Assembly: GCA_022360535.1 (NCBI GenBank)
Contig: JAKSCP010000154.1
Location: forward strand, 1-7,616
Source of the DNA: Pseudomonadales bacterium
GTDB lineage: Bacteria > Pseudomonadota > Gammaproteobacteria > Pseudomonadales > Pseudohongiellaceae
DNA: 7,616 nt
Direction: 5' to 3'
Below the pieces are notes generated by a model. The model worked only from the letters and a program-made list of their open reading frames with translations, was not told where the DNA came from and did no database searches. Position numbers and translations under genes: made by a program. Positions within the stretch are counted from its first letter, which is position 1, and every line of letters starts with the position of its first letter. Shown here in pieces: positions 1 through 7,133 of the stretch.

Positions 1-525
1 ACCACATTTGAGATCGCCGGTTTTCTGTTCAGTATGTTCGGTGACCTCAATTGCACCTATCGACGCAATGACAAGAATGCCCTGTTTGACGCATTTATGT
101 TCAATGGTCGCAGGCGCTTATATGAAGGCGTCTATGAAAGAAAGGACATCCGCGGTGCCATGCGCTGTTTAAAGGAAGGCAAGATGCTCTGGTACGCGCC
201 CGACCAGGACTATGGTGCTCAACACTCGGTTTTCGTGCCCTTCTTTGGTAACCTCGCTGCAACGATCACTGCGGGAAGTCGCTTCGCAAAGTTTAATGAT
301 TCACCGGTACTTTTTTTCAGTCACTACCGGAAACCGGACAACTCAGGGTATGAGATTTACTTCAGTTCTGTATTAGAAAATTATCCCAGTGGCGATGATG
401 AAACCGACGGCGAGATTATTAACCAGTTAGTTGAAGATGCTATCCGGGTGCAACCCGACCAATACTTATGGTTGCACAAACGATTCAAAACACCGCCACC
501 GGGCGAAGCAACAAATCCTTATTGA
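1..525 (+). CDS. Lipid A late acyltransferase, LpxL/HtrB family (3' part only)
   Basis: This is the last 174 residues of a lysophospholipid acyltransferase-family protein; the reading frame is open from base 1 and the 5' part lies outside the window. Family members use acyl-ACP to add a secondary acyl chain to Kdo-lipid IVA at the cytoplasmic face of the inner membrane. The visible part carries the family signatures in order: a YRRNDK segment, an ERKDIRGAMR segment, WYAPDQDYG (about residues 63-71 of the fragment), VFVPFFGNLAATITAG, and the near-terminal PDQYLWLHKRFKTPPPGE. The E. coli LpxL equivalents are WYAPDHDYG and PEQYMWLHRRFKTRPEG. The catalytic HX4D motif would be in the missing N-terminal part. 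It ends in TGA at 523-525, just before the GT-C gene, so the two are probably co-transcribed. Family assignment is firm; LpxL versus LpxM-type specificity cannot be decided from this part. Confidence 0.92.
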   Translation, partial: TTFEIAGFLFSMFGDLNCTYRRNDKNALFDAFMFNGRRRLYEGVYERKDIRGAMRCLKEGKMLWYAPDQDYGAQHSVFVPFFGNLAATITAGSRFAKFNDSPVLFFSHYRKPDNSGYEIYFSSVLENYPSGDDETDGEIINQLVEDAIRVQPDQYLWLHKRFKTPPPGEATNPY

Positions 526-539
526 TAGATGCACAAGCG

Positions 540-2054
540 ATGAATACATCAAATTGGCAAAGCATGGACGTAAGACTGTTTTCAGTCGCTACCAGCTTAT
601 TGCTTTCAGTTTTTGTATTCTTTCTCCCCGATATACCCAACGACGACTCATATACCTACATTAGAACTGCCGAGATTTTTCTGGAGCAAGGTTTAGGCGC
701 GGCGATTGCCAATTACACCTGGGCAGGATATCCAGTGCTTATCGCATTGGTGAGCATGCTTGGGATTCCGCTATTCACTGCCGCTTACATAGTCAATGGG
801 TTGTTCCACGCGCTATTGGTCTATTCCTTTATCAGCATCATCAAGCTGCTGGACGACTCCAAAGAAATTGTATGGCTAGGGGCTCTAACCATATTAGTGT
901 TCCCGGAACTCAACGAATACCGAGAAATGGTCATACGTGACATTGCTTTCTGGGGTCTCTCAATCTTTGGGCTTTGGCAGTTCTTGCTGTTCTACCAGGA
1001 TCGAGAGCTAAAGCGGGGTCTGTTCTTTTGTCTGGCTCTTGGGGCAGCACTGATTTTTCGCATAGAAGCCATTCTCTACCTCGCATTAACTCCGCTGTGC
1101 CTACTCTTTGATAGCCATCGAGAGGCTCATGAAAACCGGCGGGATACTCTGCGGCTCTTCGGTGTAGTAGCGGTCTTCGGCATTGGCACGTCCATGCTGT
1201 TGCTAGTCGCTGGTGTAAATATCTTCGCACTAATGCTTGAGTTCGTGTCGGTTTACCAACCATTTCTGGTTAACGCCATTAATCCTTCCGAGGCCCAAGT
1301 CGCTGCCATGGGGAATGCGATCTTTGGGGACTACGCTTCGATATTTTCACGACAATATGTCACTGCAGTCGTTGCATTTGGTTTGTTGGTTGTTTTATTC
1401 GTTAGTGTGTTCTACGCCATTAGCGGACCTTACTTTTGGCTGTTGGCGTATGGTTGGTTTCGAAAATACCTGGCGCTGGATAATAGAAAACTGATTCCTG
1501 TTTTTTGCTTTCTACTCATCAATGCTCTTATTCTTTTAGTATTCCTCTATATAACCCGATACCTCGAAGCCCGATACGCCATCATTCTTGCCTTGATGGT
1601 AGCGGTACAAGTGCCCTTCGTTGTGAAACGTATCATCGATAGTATCCGCGGCGCAGACTCCCAGATGTTCGGAACCTATTTCCTGATTTTGTTTTTCTTC
1701 TTCTGTGCCATTGATGGCTATGTCAGTTTTGGCGAATACAGAGATTGGTTATTGGATGCAGCTGACTACGTCAATGTGAATGCAGATCCTGACGCTGCTG
1801 TGATAAGCAACAATCACACTATCGCCTACTTTTCCGGAAAGGTGGACGACTACGATCAAGTAGTGAGAAACCTGACAGAGTTTGAAGTGCTGGAAGCAAA
1901 CCCTGGCGATCTTATCGCCGTCGAAATGTTTTATGAGATGACGGTGTTTGTAAATAGTCCCGGGATTAGCCCTTATCTTGAGCAAGTCGCAGCATTTCCT
2001 TCCGATGGAGAACCACGTGCTGCTATTTATCGCCGAGTGAATCCATCCGAATAG
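540..2054 (+). CDS. Polytopic membrane protein, GT-C/GT39-like glycosyltransferase candidate
   Basis: From the ATG at 540 this is 504 residues. It has about ten or more hydrophobic helices (roughly 12-30, 64-103, 110-122, 136-152, 159-190, 204-226, 275-304, 318-337, 346-362, 376-393) and then a soluble, probably periplasmic tail of about 110 residues. A pair of aspartates (NDDSY, residues 34-38) follows the first helix, where GT-C enzymes keep catalytic acidic residues. REMVIRDIAFW (128-138) and TRYLEARY (339-346) are further charged motifs between helices. GT-C enzymes transfer sugars from polyprenyl-phosphate donors in the periplasm. I do not recognise the exact family or acceptor; the neighbouring acyltransferase suggests lipid A, core or another envelope glycan. 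The start is uncertain because no clear Shine-Dalgarno sequence is visible. Alternatives are TTG at 522, which overlaps the acyltransferase stop as TTGA, ATG at 564, or ATG at 468 deep inside the upstream gene. The stop is TAG. Confidence 0.75.
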   Translation: MNTSNWQSMDVRLFSVATSLLLSVFVFFLPDIPNDDSYTYIRTAEIFLEQGLGAAIANYTWAGYPVLIALVSMLGIPLFTAAYIVNGLFHALLVYSFISIIKLLDDSKEIVWLGALTILVFPELNEYREMVIRDIAFWGLSIFGLWQFLLFYQDRELKRGLFFCLALGAALIFRIEAILYLALTPLCLLFDSHREAHENRRDTLRLFGVVAVFGIGTSMLLLVAGVNIFALMLEFVSVYQPFLVNAINPSEAQVAAMGNAIFGDYASIFSRQYVTAVVAFGLLVVLFVSVFYAISGPYFWLLAYGWFRKYLALDNRKLIPVFCFLLINALILLVFLYITRYLEARYAIILALMVAVQVPFVVKRIIDSIRGADSQMFGTYFLILFFFFCAIDGYVSFGEYRDWLLDAADYVNVNADPDAAVISNNHTIAYFSGKVDDYDQVVRNLTEFEVLEANPGDLIAVEMFYEMTVFVNSPGISPYLEQVAAFPSDGEPRAAIYRRVNPSE

Positions 2055-2063
2055 AAGTGGATT
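2040..2063. other. Six-base-pair inverted repeat at the convergent gene junction
   Basis: AATCCA (2040-2045) and TGGATT (2058-2063) are exact inverted copies around a 12-base loop that contains the TAG of the membrane-protein gene. It is the only hairpin I see near the 18-base gap between the two convergent stops. Neither strand has a T run after it, so it is not a standard intrinsic terminator and may be chance. Confidence 0.2.
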
Positions 2064-2072
2064 TGAGGTTCC

Positions 2073-3821
2073 CTACCAGTCGTCGCTGATCTCACGCTTG
2101 GTAACCAGTACATCCTCCATGATCATGTAGTTAAGATCTGTTCCCATGAACATGTTGACCGCATCTTCCGGTGTGCATACCAGCGCTTCCCCAGGTCGAC
2201 TCAAGGTGGCATTGATTAACAAGCCATGACCAGTCTTTTGTTGAAAGCGAGTGAGTAGCTTGTGAAAGTCCGGGTTGTTCTGCTCCCGAACCACTTGTGC
2301 GCGTGTGCTGCCGTCGCGGTAGACAATTACCGGATACTGCTCCTGCCATTTACGGCTCACTGGAGTATTGAACAGCATGAATTCATCCTGCCCATTGTCG
2401 GGCAACATCTCGGCGGCAACTGAATCCAGAATACTCGGTGAAAACGGGCGCCAGTGCTCCCGAAACTTTACCTGTTGATTGATGGCATCGGCGATGCCCA
2501 TCTGGGTGGGGTTGGCCAGGATACTGCGATTACCCAATGCTCTCGGGCCAAATTCCATGGCACCGCGAAACCAGGCCACAAGCTGTCCATTGCTCAGGAG
2601 TTCAGCGGCTGCCTCATGGGGGTCGTCGATAATTTCCCACTGCGGCTTTTCCCGGTGCATCATACAGGCGTTCACACACTGATCGGTGTTGAACGAAGGG
2701 CCTAACATCATGGCATTGACGGGCTGAATCTTTATGCCTTCTTCTCTGACTGCATAGGCTGCAGCACCGATGGCGGTTCCAGGGTCACCGCAGCCTGGGT
2801 GCACGATCATCTCGTTGACCAGCGGATGGGATTTGATGCGCTGATTCAGGCGAATATTCATGGCACCAGTGCCTGCCACCGCAAGGCGCCCGGTATCCTT
2901 CAAGATGTCGCCCAGATAGTTTTCAATCAACCCTATCGCAATATCTTCATAGAGTTTCTGTATCGCGGCCGCGTAATGAACATAGGGGTCTTCCAACAAA
3001 TTGCCGGCTCTGCGTGGACCAAGTTTTTCCACCAACTTGGCGCTGAAATAGTGACCTTTGGATTTGGCCTTGTATCGCCTTAAGCCAATGGTAGTTATTA
3101 GCCGCGTATCCACTTTGAATTGTTTGCCGTCGAATCTTGCCAGGTAAGACAGGTCATACTTGTCAGGGTCACCATAGGCAGCAATGCCCATGACTTTGTA
3201 CTCACCGTCCAGAATCTCAAATCCCAGGTAATCGGTTAGCGCCGCGTACATGCCACAGAGAGAGTCTGGGCTGTAGAAGCGCTTTATCTTTTTGATTTTT
3301 CCCTGATGACCACTGCCAAGAAAAATGGCAGCGTACTCACCTTTCGAGTCATTGCAGAAAATGGCCGTCTTGTCATCGGTTTCGGCCAGGTGATAGGCAC
3401 TGCTGGCATGAGCCAACTGATGTTCAACAGAAACCAGCTTTACCTTGTTGGGTGAGATGTGCAGCTTGTAAAGCAGCGAGCGCAGTTCTTTCATGTAACG
3501 GCGATAACGGCGATTGCCGTTAAACAGGCTGTCGATGCTGCGATCCGGTGCATACCAATGCCTGTAAGCGTAGTGCCATCTGGCACGACTAAACAGGGAA
3601 ACCGGTGCATAAGGAATGGCTACGTGGGTGACGTCCTCCGCACGCAGGCCGGCTATCTGCAGACATCGCCTGGCTGACAGATAGGGCATTTCATTCTTCG
3701 CGTGCTTGCGCCGGATTAAGCGTTCCTCTTCGATTGCAGCCACCAGTTGGCCGTCCACAATCAGCGCGGCTGCGGGATCATGCCCAATTGCGCCTGCCAG
3801 GCCGAGAGTCACGTTAGTCAT
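2073..3821 (-). CDS. O-carbamoyltransferase, NodU/CmcH/TobZ family (probable LPS core heptose carbamoylation)
   Basis: A 582-residue protein of full family length. The N-terminal Kae1-like half has GHDPAAAL (13-20), EEER (31-34), and EHQLAHASSAYH (133-144) with the HxxxH pair H134/H138. D158 and the GDPGTAIGAA stretch (345-354) supply the acidic residues expected at the metal/nucleotide site of TobZ-like enzymes. The C-terminal part has the family hallmark MEFGPRALGNRSIL (422-435), KFREHWRPFSPSIL (452-465) and PGEALVCTPEDA (543-554). Such enzymes make carbamoyl-adenylate from carbamoyl phosphate and ATP and transfer the carbamoyl group to a sugar hydroxyl. Position after waaG suggests a core sugar acceptor, as proposed for WapO and 7-O-carbamoyl heptose II in Pseudomonas; that acceptor is inferred. 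ATG at 3821 is chosen over the in-frame GTG at 3836 because GAGAGG lies 7 bases upstream. It is the last gene of the minus-strand operon. Confidence 0.93.
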   Translation of the reverse strand: MTNVTLGLAGAIGHDPAAALIVDGQLVAAIEEERLIRRKHAKNEMPYLSARRCLQIAGLRAEDVTHVAIPYAPVSLFSRARWHYAYRHWYAPDRSIDSLFNGNRRYRRYMKELRSLLYKLHISPNKVKLVSVEHQLAHASSAYHLAETDDKTAIFCNDSKGEYAAIFLGSGHQGKIKKIKRFYSPDSLCGMYAALTDYLGFEILDGEYKVMGIAAYGDPDKYDLSYLARFDGKQFKVDTRLITTIGLRRYKAKSKGHYFSAKLVEKLGPRRAGNLLEDPYVHYAAAIQKLYEDIAIGLIENYLGDILKDTGRLAVAGTGAMNIRLNQRIKSHPLVNEMIVHPGCGDPGTAIGAAAYAVREEGIKIQPVNAMMLGPSFNTDQCVNACMMHREKPQWEIIDDPHEAAAELLSNGQLVAWFRGAMEFGPRALGNRSILANPTQMGIADAINQQVKFREHWRPFSPSILDSVAAEMLPDNGQDEFMLFNTPVSRKWQEQYPVIVYRDGSTRAQVVREQNNPDFHKLLTRFQQKTGHGLLINATLSRPGEALVCTPEDAVNMFMGTDLNYMIMEDVLVTKREISDDW

Positions 3822-3873
3822 GCTGGTGCCTCTCACGCTGTTTGATCGGATTAACCGAAACGCCGGGTTTCAT
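3814..3873 (-). CDS. Possible 19-codon bridging reading frame between waaG and the carbamoyltransferase
   Basis: ATG at 3873 overlaps the waaG stop as ATGA, and the frame runs 19 codons to TAA at 3816-3814, overlapping the carbamoyltransferase ATG by 8 bases. An AAGGG (3886-3882) stands 8 bases before the ATG, a better ribosome site than those of waaG or the GT-C gene. The predicted peptide starts MKPGVSVNPIKQ and is basic and His/Gln-rich at the end, with no recognisable domain. It could be a translational relay carrying ribosomes across the 48-base gap, or a chance frame. No homology evidence is available. Confidence 0.25.
   Translation of the reverse strand: MKPGVSVNPIKQRERHQHD
3829..3834 (-). 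promoter_or_regulatory. Shine-Dalgarno site that fixes the carbamoyltransferase start
   Basis: On the minus strand GAGAGG is followed by 7 bases and ATG (3821-3819). The upstream in-frame GTG at 3836-3834 overlaps this site and has no comparable one of its own, so the annotated start is the ATG. Confidence 0.7.
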
Positions 3874-5006
3874 CCTTCTTTCCCTTTTTTTGCCGCGAAC
3901 TGTTCCAGTAGATCCGCCGCTGCTTCACTCATCCGATAGAGTTCGGGGTTCGCTCCATAGGCCAGACCATTCTTGGACCATTGTGCATCAGGCAAGTTAC
4001 GTAACATGGACAATAAACGCTCATCTAACTCGCGCTGCTGAAAAGGTTCACCACAAATTTCGCCGACATTGGCTTCTTCAATATGAAACGCATAACCACA
4101 GCTCGCCGTAGTTAACACCGGCAGTCCTGCGATCGCTGCTTCCAGTAATACATAACCAGCACTCTCCTGATAGGCTGGATGTAAGAGCAAGTCCGCACCA
4201 GCGAAGAACCGGGGAACATCATCACGGCCAGGCAACACCGCCACTTGTTCAGCGAGCCCCAGTTTCTTGGCCAGCCGCAGAAACCGATTGGGCTTCCCTT
4301 GACCAACTAACACATAGCGGACTTTTGCTTTCCATTTGTCTGGCAGAGAAGCAATGGCTTTAAGGGCACGATCAACCCCTTTGATCTTAAAACCCGAACC
4401 AACCTGCAATAGAAGCAGTTCATCCGCCGTAATTTTAAGTTCTTCACGCAGCGATTGCCGCGCATCCATATCGCGACTCTCCACTTTGCGATCTTCTGCC
4501 ATCCCGGCGGGTAGCTGATACATGCGCGATTCACTGTGGGGATAGAAATGAAGGTATGCGTCCCGCTGCAAAGGCGAAAGAACTAATGACTGGGTTTCGC
4601 TCGCTGGGCCGAATACCGCTTCTTCGAAGGCGATAAAGTGTCGGTAACGTGGAGTGAACTTATAGTAGGCACCCCGCTGATTCTCTGCCTTGTCGGCGAA
4701 ACAGGAATCGGCCGCAAAATACACATCGAGATGTGGCATTTTGTTAAAGCCCAAAACCAGATCAGCTTTCTCCGCAGGCAAATTTTCTTCAACCCATTCG
4801 CTAAAGTTCTGATATAGCTTGAGGCGATTCTTTTTCTTTATCGGTACCAGGGTGACATCCATACCCTCTGGAATATCGCCTTGCCAACGTAATGTGAAGA
4901 CTTTTACCTCATGACCCCGTTGCATGCAGGTGGTAGCAATGCGCATAAAATCTCTTTGCTGCCCACCATAGGGAAAATAGTTGTAGATGAGAAAGCAGAG
5001 TTTCAT
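3870..5006 (-). CDS. waaG: WaaG (RfaG), LPS core alpha-1,3-glucosyltransferase I, GT4 family
   Basis: A 378-residue GT-B fold enzyme, close to the 374 residues of E. coli WaaG, and alignable with it almost throughout. It transfers glucose from UDP-glucose to O-3 of heptose II on the inner face of the inner membrane. Visible features are the N-terminal NYFPYGGQQRDFMRIA (9-24), VLGFNKMPHLDVYFAAD (84-100), the membrane-docking RYRHFIAFE region (120-128), QVGSGFKIKGVDRA (201-214) in the nucleotide-binding domain, and the retaining-GT EX7E motif HPAYQESAGYVLLEA with glutamates at 281 and 289. It starts with ATG 6 bases after the waaC stop and has no strong ribosome site, so it is probably translationally coupled to waaC. 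The 3' end encodes a lysine-rich tail containing an A7 run (3891-3885). The donor is inferred from family membership; another hexose is possible. Confidence 0.95.
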   Translation of the reverse strand: MKLCFLIYNYFPYGGQQRDFMRIATTCMQRGHEVKVFTLRWQGDIPEGMDVTLVPIKKKNRLKLYQNFSEWVEENLPAEKADLVLGFNKMPHLDVYFAADSCFADKAENQRGAYYKFTPRYRHFIAFEEAVFGPASETQSLVLSPLQRDAYLHFYPHSESRMYQLPAGMAEDRKVESRDMDARQSLREELKITADELLLLQVGSGFKIKGVDRALKAIASLPDKWKAKVRYVLVGQGKPNRFLRLAKKLGLAEQVAVLPGRDDVPRFFAGADLLLHPAYQESAGYVLLEAAIAGLPVLTTASCGYAFHIEEANVGEICGEPFQQRELDERLLSMLRNLPDAQWSKNGLAYGANPELYRMSEAAADLLEQFAAKKGKEG

Positions 5007-5012
5007 GGAGCG

Positions 5013-6071
5013 TCAGTCCAGCAACAGCTTCTCGAACTGCTGCCAGACATTTTCTGGTTTGTGAGACGAAAAACAGGCTGGTGTCACTGCAAAAGGTTGT
5101 GAATCAAACTCATCGGTAATGCCCGGTCCCGTATAGCTGCAACTTCGTTTCACACAGGGAGCACAGTTCAAATTGGAATTCATGTGCAACTGTTTACTAC
5201 CGAACGTGCCGGACAATCCAGGATCGGTGGGACCATACAGAGAGACTGTAGGCTTGGAGAGAGCAGCAGCCAGGTGGCCCAGGCCTGTGTCTACAGCGAT
5301 CACTCCAGTGGATCGATTGATCTCATCAGCGATTCCCGACAGAGAAAGTTTATCAAGGACCTGCGCACCAGGAATGTCTCTAGCAATGAACTGGGCACGT
5401 TGCTTCTCGCTGTCATCACCCCAGGGCAGCTTCACTATGTAACCAGCGTCGGTGGCAATATATGCCAGGTGTCTCCAATAGTATTCGGGCCAGTGCTTGG
5501 TTGCCCAGGTAGTACCATGCAGGAACACCACTGTTTTTTCTCCATTCGCTGTCTCCGAATTGCCGAAGCGCGATGGGTCTAAACCGTAATCCACCTGATC
5601 CTGGTCATAGCTATGTTTCAAGGCTCGAGAGAAGAGCTGTCTAACCCGATCTACTGCGTGCTCGGTCCAGGGAACTGAATACACTTTGTTGTAGAACAAA
5701 GTGGCCAGGGGTTCACGAATCGTGCGATTACTCAGCCCTATCGTGAGACCGCGTGATAATCGGCTAATCACTCCACTCTTAATCAAACCTTGAGCATCGA
5801 TCACCAGATCGTAGTGTTCGCCCTGCAGTGCATGTTTAAATCGGCGAAACTCTTTTCTCATATAAGTTTTCACCAGACTCTTGCGCCAACGCCGAATGGC
5901 GACAGGGATAACCTTGTCGACGGCGGGATGCCAGGAAGGAACTTCGACAAAATTTTCTTCAACTACCCAATCGAAGACCAGGTCGGTATGGGAACGATAA
6001 GCGTCAGTCACCGCTGGCAGGGTATGAATAATGTCCCCGAGAGAAGAGACTTTGACGATCAATACACGCAA
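5013..6071 (-). CDS. waaC: WaaC (RfaC), LPS heptosyltransferase I, GT9 family
   Basis: A 352-residue ADP-heptose:Kdo2-lipid A heptosyltransferase that adds the first core heptose in the cytoplasm. The N-terminus MRVLIVKVSSLGDIIHTLPA matches E. coli WaaC closely and places the catalytic aspartate at D13. Other landmarks are FDWVVEENF (33-41), IPVAIRRWRKS (55-65), VIDAQGLIKS (90-99), REPLATLFYN (119-128), HGTTWATKHWPE (185-196) with K192, and DTGLGHLAAAL (261-271) with D261, all where E. coli has them. The start is TTG. It is the only possible one, since TAG (the waaF stop) lies six codons upstream in the same frame with no ATG or GTG between, and AAGGA sits 10 bases before it. The C-terminus has CAPCVKRSC (303-311) and a later cysteine at 333, absent from the E. 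coli protein. Part of the waaF-waaC-waaG operon. Confidence 0.96.
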   Translation of the reverse strand: MRVLIVKVSSLGDIIHTLPAVTDAYRSHTDLVFDWVVEENFVEVPSWHPAVDKVIPVAIRRWRKSLVKTYMRKEFRRFKHALQGEHYDLVIDAQGLIKSGVISRLSRGLTIGLSNRTIREPLATLFYNKVYSVPWTEHAVDRVRQLFSRALKHSYDQDQVDYGLDPSRFGNSETANGEKTVVFLHGTTWATKHWPEYYWRHLAYIATDAGYIVKLPWGDDSEKQRAQFIARDIPGAQVLDKLSLSGIADEINRSTGVIAVDTGLGHLAAALSKPTVSLYGPTDPGLSGTFGSKQLHMNSNLNCAPCVKRSCSYTGPGITDEFDSQPFAVTPACFSSHKPENVWQQFEKLLLD

Positions 6072-6081
6072 CTGGGCAGAT

Positions 6082-6086
6082 TCCTT
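6082..6086 (-). promoter_or_regulatory. Ribosome binding site for the TTG start of waaC
   Basis: AAGGA on the minus strand directly follows the waaF TAG stop and precedes the TTG at 6071 by 10 bases. It supports the rare start codon, which conserved N-terminal sequence also requires. Confidence 0.65.
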
Positions 6087-7133
6087 CTAAGATGAACTGG
6101 ATGTAAGTTGTTCCACTGCTTCAGTCGCTAGCACGGGTTTCAACTCCGTCAGGCAACGCAAATGTCCAAAAGGACACTGGCGTTTGAAACAAGGCCGACA
6201 CTCAATATCGGTAGCCAATAATTTTACCCTGTCGGCCAAGGGCGGTGTAAAGTCAGGCGAAGTGGAACCATAAATTCCAACGACGGGTTTTTGCAGCGCT
6301 GCTGCCACGTGCATTAATCCGGAATCATTAGAGACAACTGCTGTGACACAAGACATCAAATCGATGGCCTGAGCCAGGGAAGTGGCCCCAGCCAGGTTCT
6401 CGCAGTATTGCAGAAAGTCAGGATCTACATCTGCCAATATGGATTCGGTAACTAGTTGATCGTTGACTGAACCGAAAAACCAGAATTGCCAGCCTTTTCC
6501 GGCGAGATCATTAACCAGTTCGGCATAATGTTGCGCTGGCCACTGTTTCGCCTCACCAAACTCAGCGCCAGCACAGATCGCCAGCACTGGCCTGCTGTCA
6601 TTGAGCTGAAACTCACTCATAACCGCCCTGGCGGATTCTGCCCTTACCGCCAGTCGCGGCGCCGGCACATCTTGCGGTGGAGCGCTGGCCTCGGGATAGG
6701 CCAGTGCTGCGAAACGATCCACCATTCTGGGAAAAGCGTCCGCGTCCAGCCGCCTGCAGTCATTGAGTAGCGGGCGCCGCCACTCGCCGAGCCAACCAGT
6801 ACGTTTGGGTATTCCGGCATGAAACGGGATCAGGGCTGATTTAAAAGAGTTCGGCAGCACAATGGCCTGGTTGAAACCTTCACCACGCAGTGCCCTGCCC
6901 ATTTGCCGCCGCTTTCTCAACTTGAGTTCGCCGTGCTCAAGTTCGGCAGGGATGCTCGCGTCAACCTCCGGCATTCGATCCAGCAGGGGTCTGGTCCAAT
7001 CCGGCGCCATCACTGTGATCTTGCAATGTGATTGTTGCTTCAGGGCGATAAAAAGTGATTGCGCCATCACCATATCACCAACCCAGGACGGGCCGATGAC
7101 CAGGATGTTCTCATTTGTTGCTGCAGGAGTCAC
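6087..7133 (-). CDS. waaF: WaaF (RfaF), LPS heptosyltransferase II, GT9 family
   Basis: Adds the second heptose from ADP-heptose to heptose I of the inner core. From the GTG at 7133 it is 348 residues, the same as E. coli WaaF. It shows ENILVIGPSWVGDMVMAQSL (8-27) with the catalytic-region D20, MAPDWTRPLLDRMPEV (42-57), VLPNSFKSALIPFHAGIPKRTGW (92-114), the GAEFGEAKQWP sugar-nucleotide loop (189-199), SNDSGLMHVAAAL (268-280) and GSTSPDFTPPL (289-299). A cysteine cluster CRPCFKRQC with a later cysteine (312, 315, 320, 327) is absent from the E. coli protein. Upstream in-frame starts are all TTG (7148, 7187, 7202) and would add a repeat-encoded N-terminal extension of up to 23 residues with no counterpart in the family. 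The GTG overlaps the stop of a short upstream frame as GTGA, suggesting coupled translation. The start is likely but not certain. Confidence 0.94.
   Translation of the reverse strand: MTPAATNENILVIGPSWVGDMVMAQSLFIALKQQSHCKITVMAPDWTRPLLDRMPEVDASIPAELEHGELKLRKRRQMGRALRGEGFNQAIVLPNSFKSALIPFHAGIPKRTGWLGEWRRPLLNDCRRLDADAFPRMVDRFAALAYPEASAPPQDVPAPRLAVRAESARAVMSEFQLNDSRPVLAICAGAEFGEAKQWPAQHYAELVNDLAGKGWQFWFFGSVNDQLVTESILADVDPDFLQYCENLAGATSLAQAIDLMSCVTAVVSNDSGLMHVAAALQKPVVGIYGSTSPDFTPPLADRVKLLATDIECRPCFKRQCPFGHLRCLTELKPVLATEAVEQLTSSSS

Noticed and set aside
468..470. ATG at 468 as the start of the membrane-protein gene
   Set aside because: It would overlap the conserved C-terminus of the acyltransferase by 58 bases and adds a polar segment before helix 1; later starts are more plausible.
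931..1263. 110-codon minus-strand open frame opposite the membrane-protein gene
   Set aside because: Composition is Arg/Pro/Leu-rich shadow coding of the opposite strand, with no recognisable motif.
2040..2072. Bidirectional intrinsic terminator between the convergent genes
   Set aside because: Only a 6-pair AT-rich stem is present and neither strand has a T run after it; kept only as a low-confidence inverted repeat.
3834..3836. GTG as the carbamoyltransferase start
   Set aside because: It adds five residues outside the conserved N-terminus and overlaps the GAGAGG site that serves the ATG at 3821.
3822..3869. Hairpin (AACC with GGTT) in the gap between waaG and the carbamoyltransferase
   Set aside because: Only about four pairs with no T run; not distinguishable from chance.
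5184..5582. 132-codon plus-strand open frame
   Set aside because: Lies wholly antisense within waaC, whose protein matches its family throughout; no domain or ribosome site seen.
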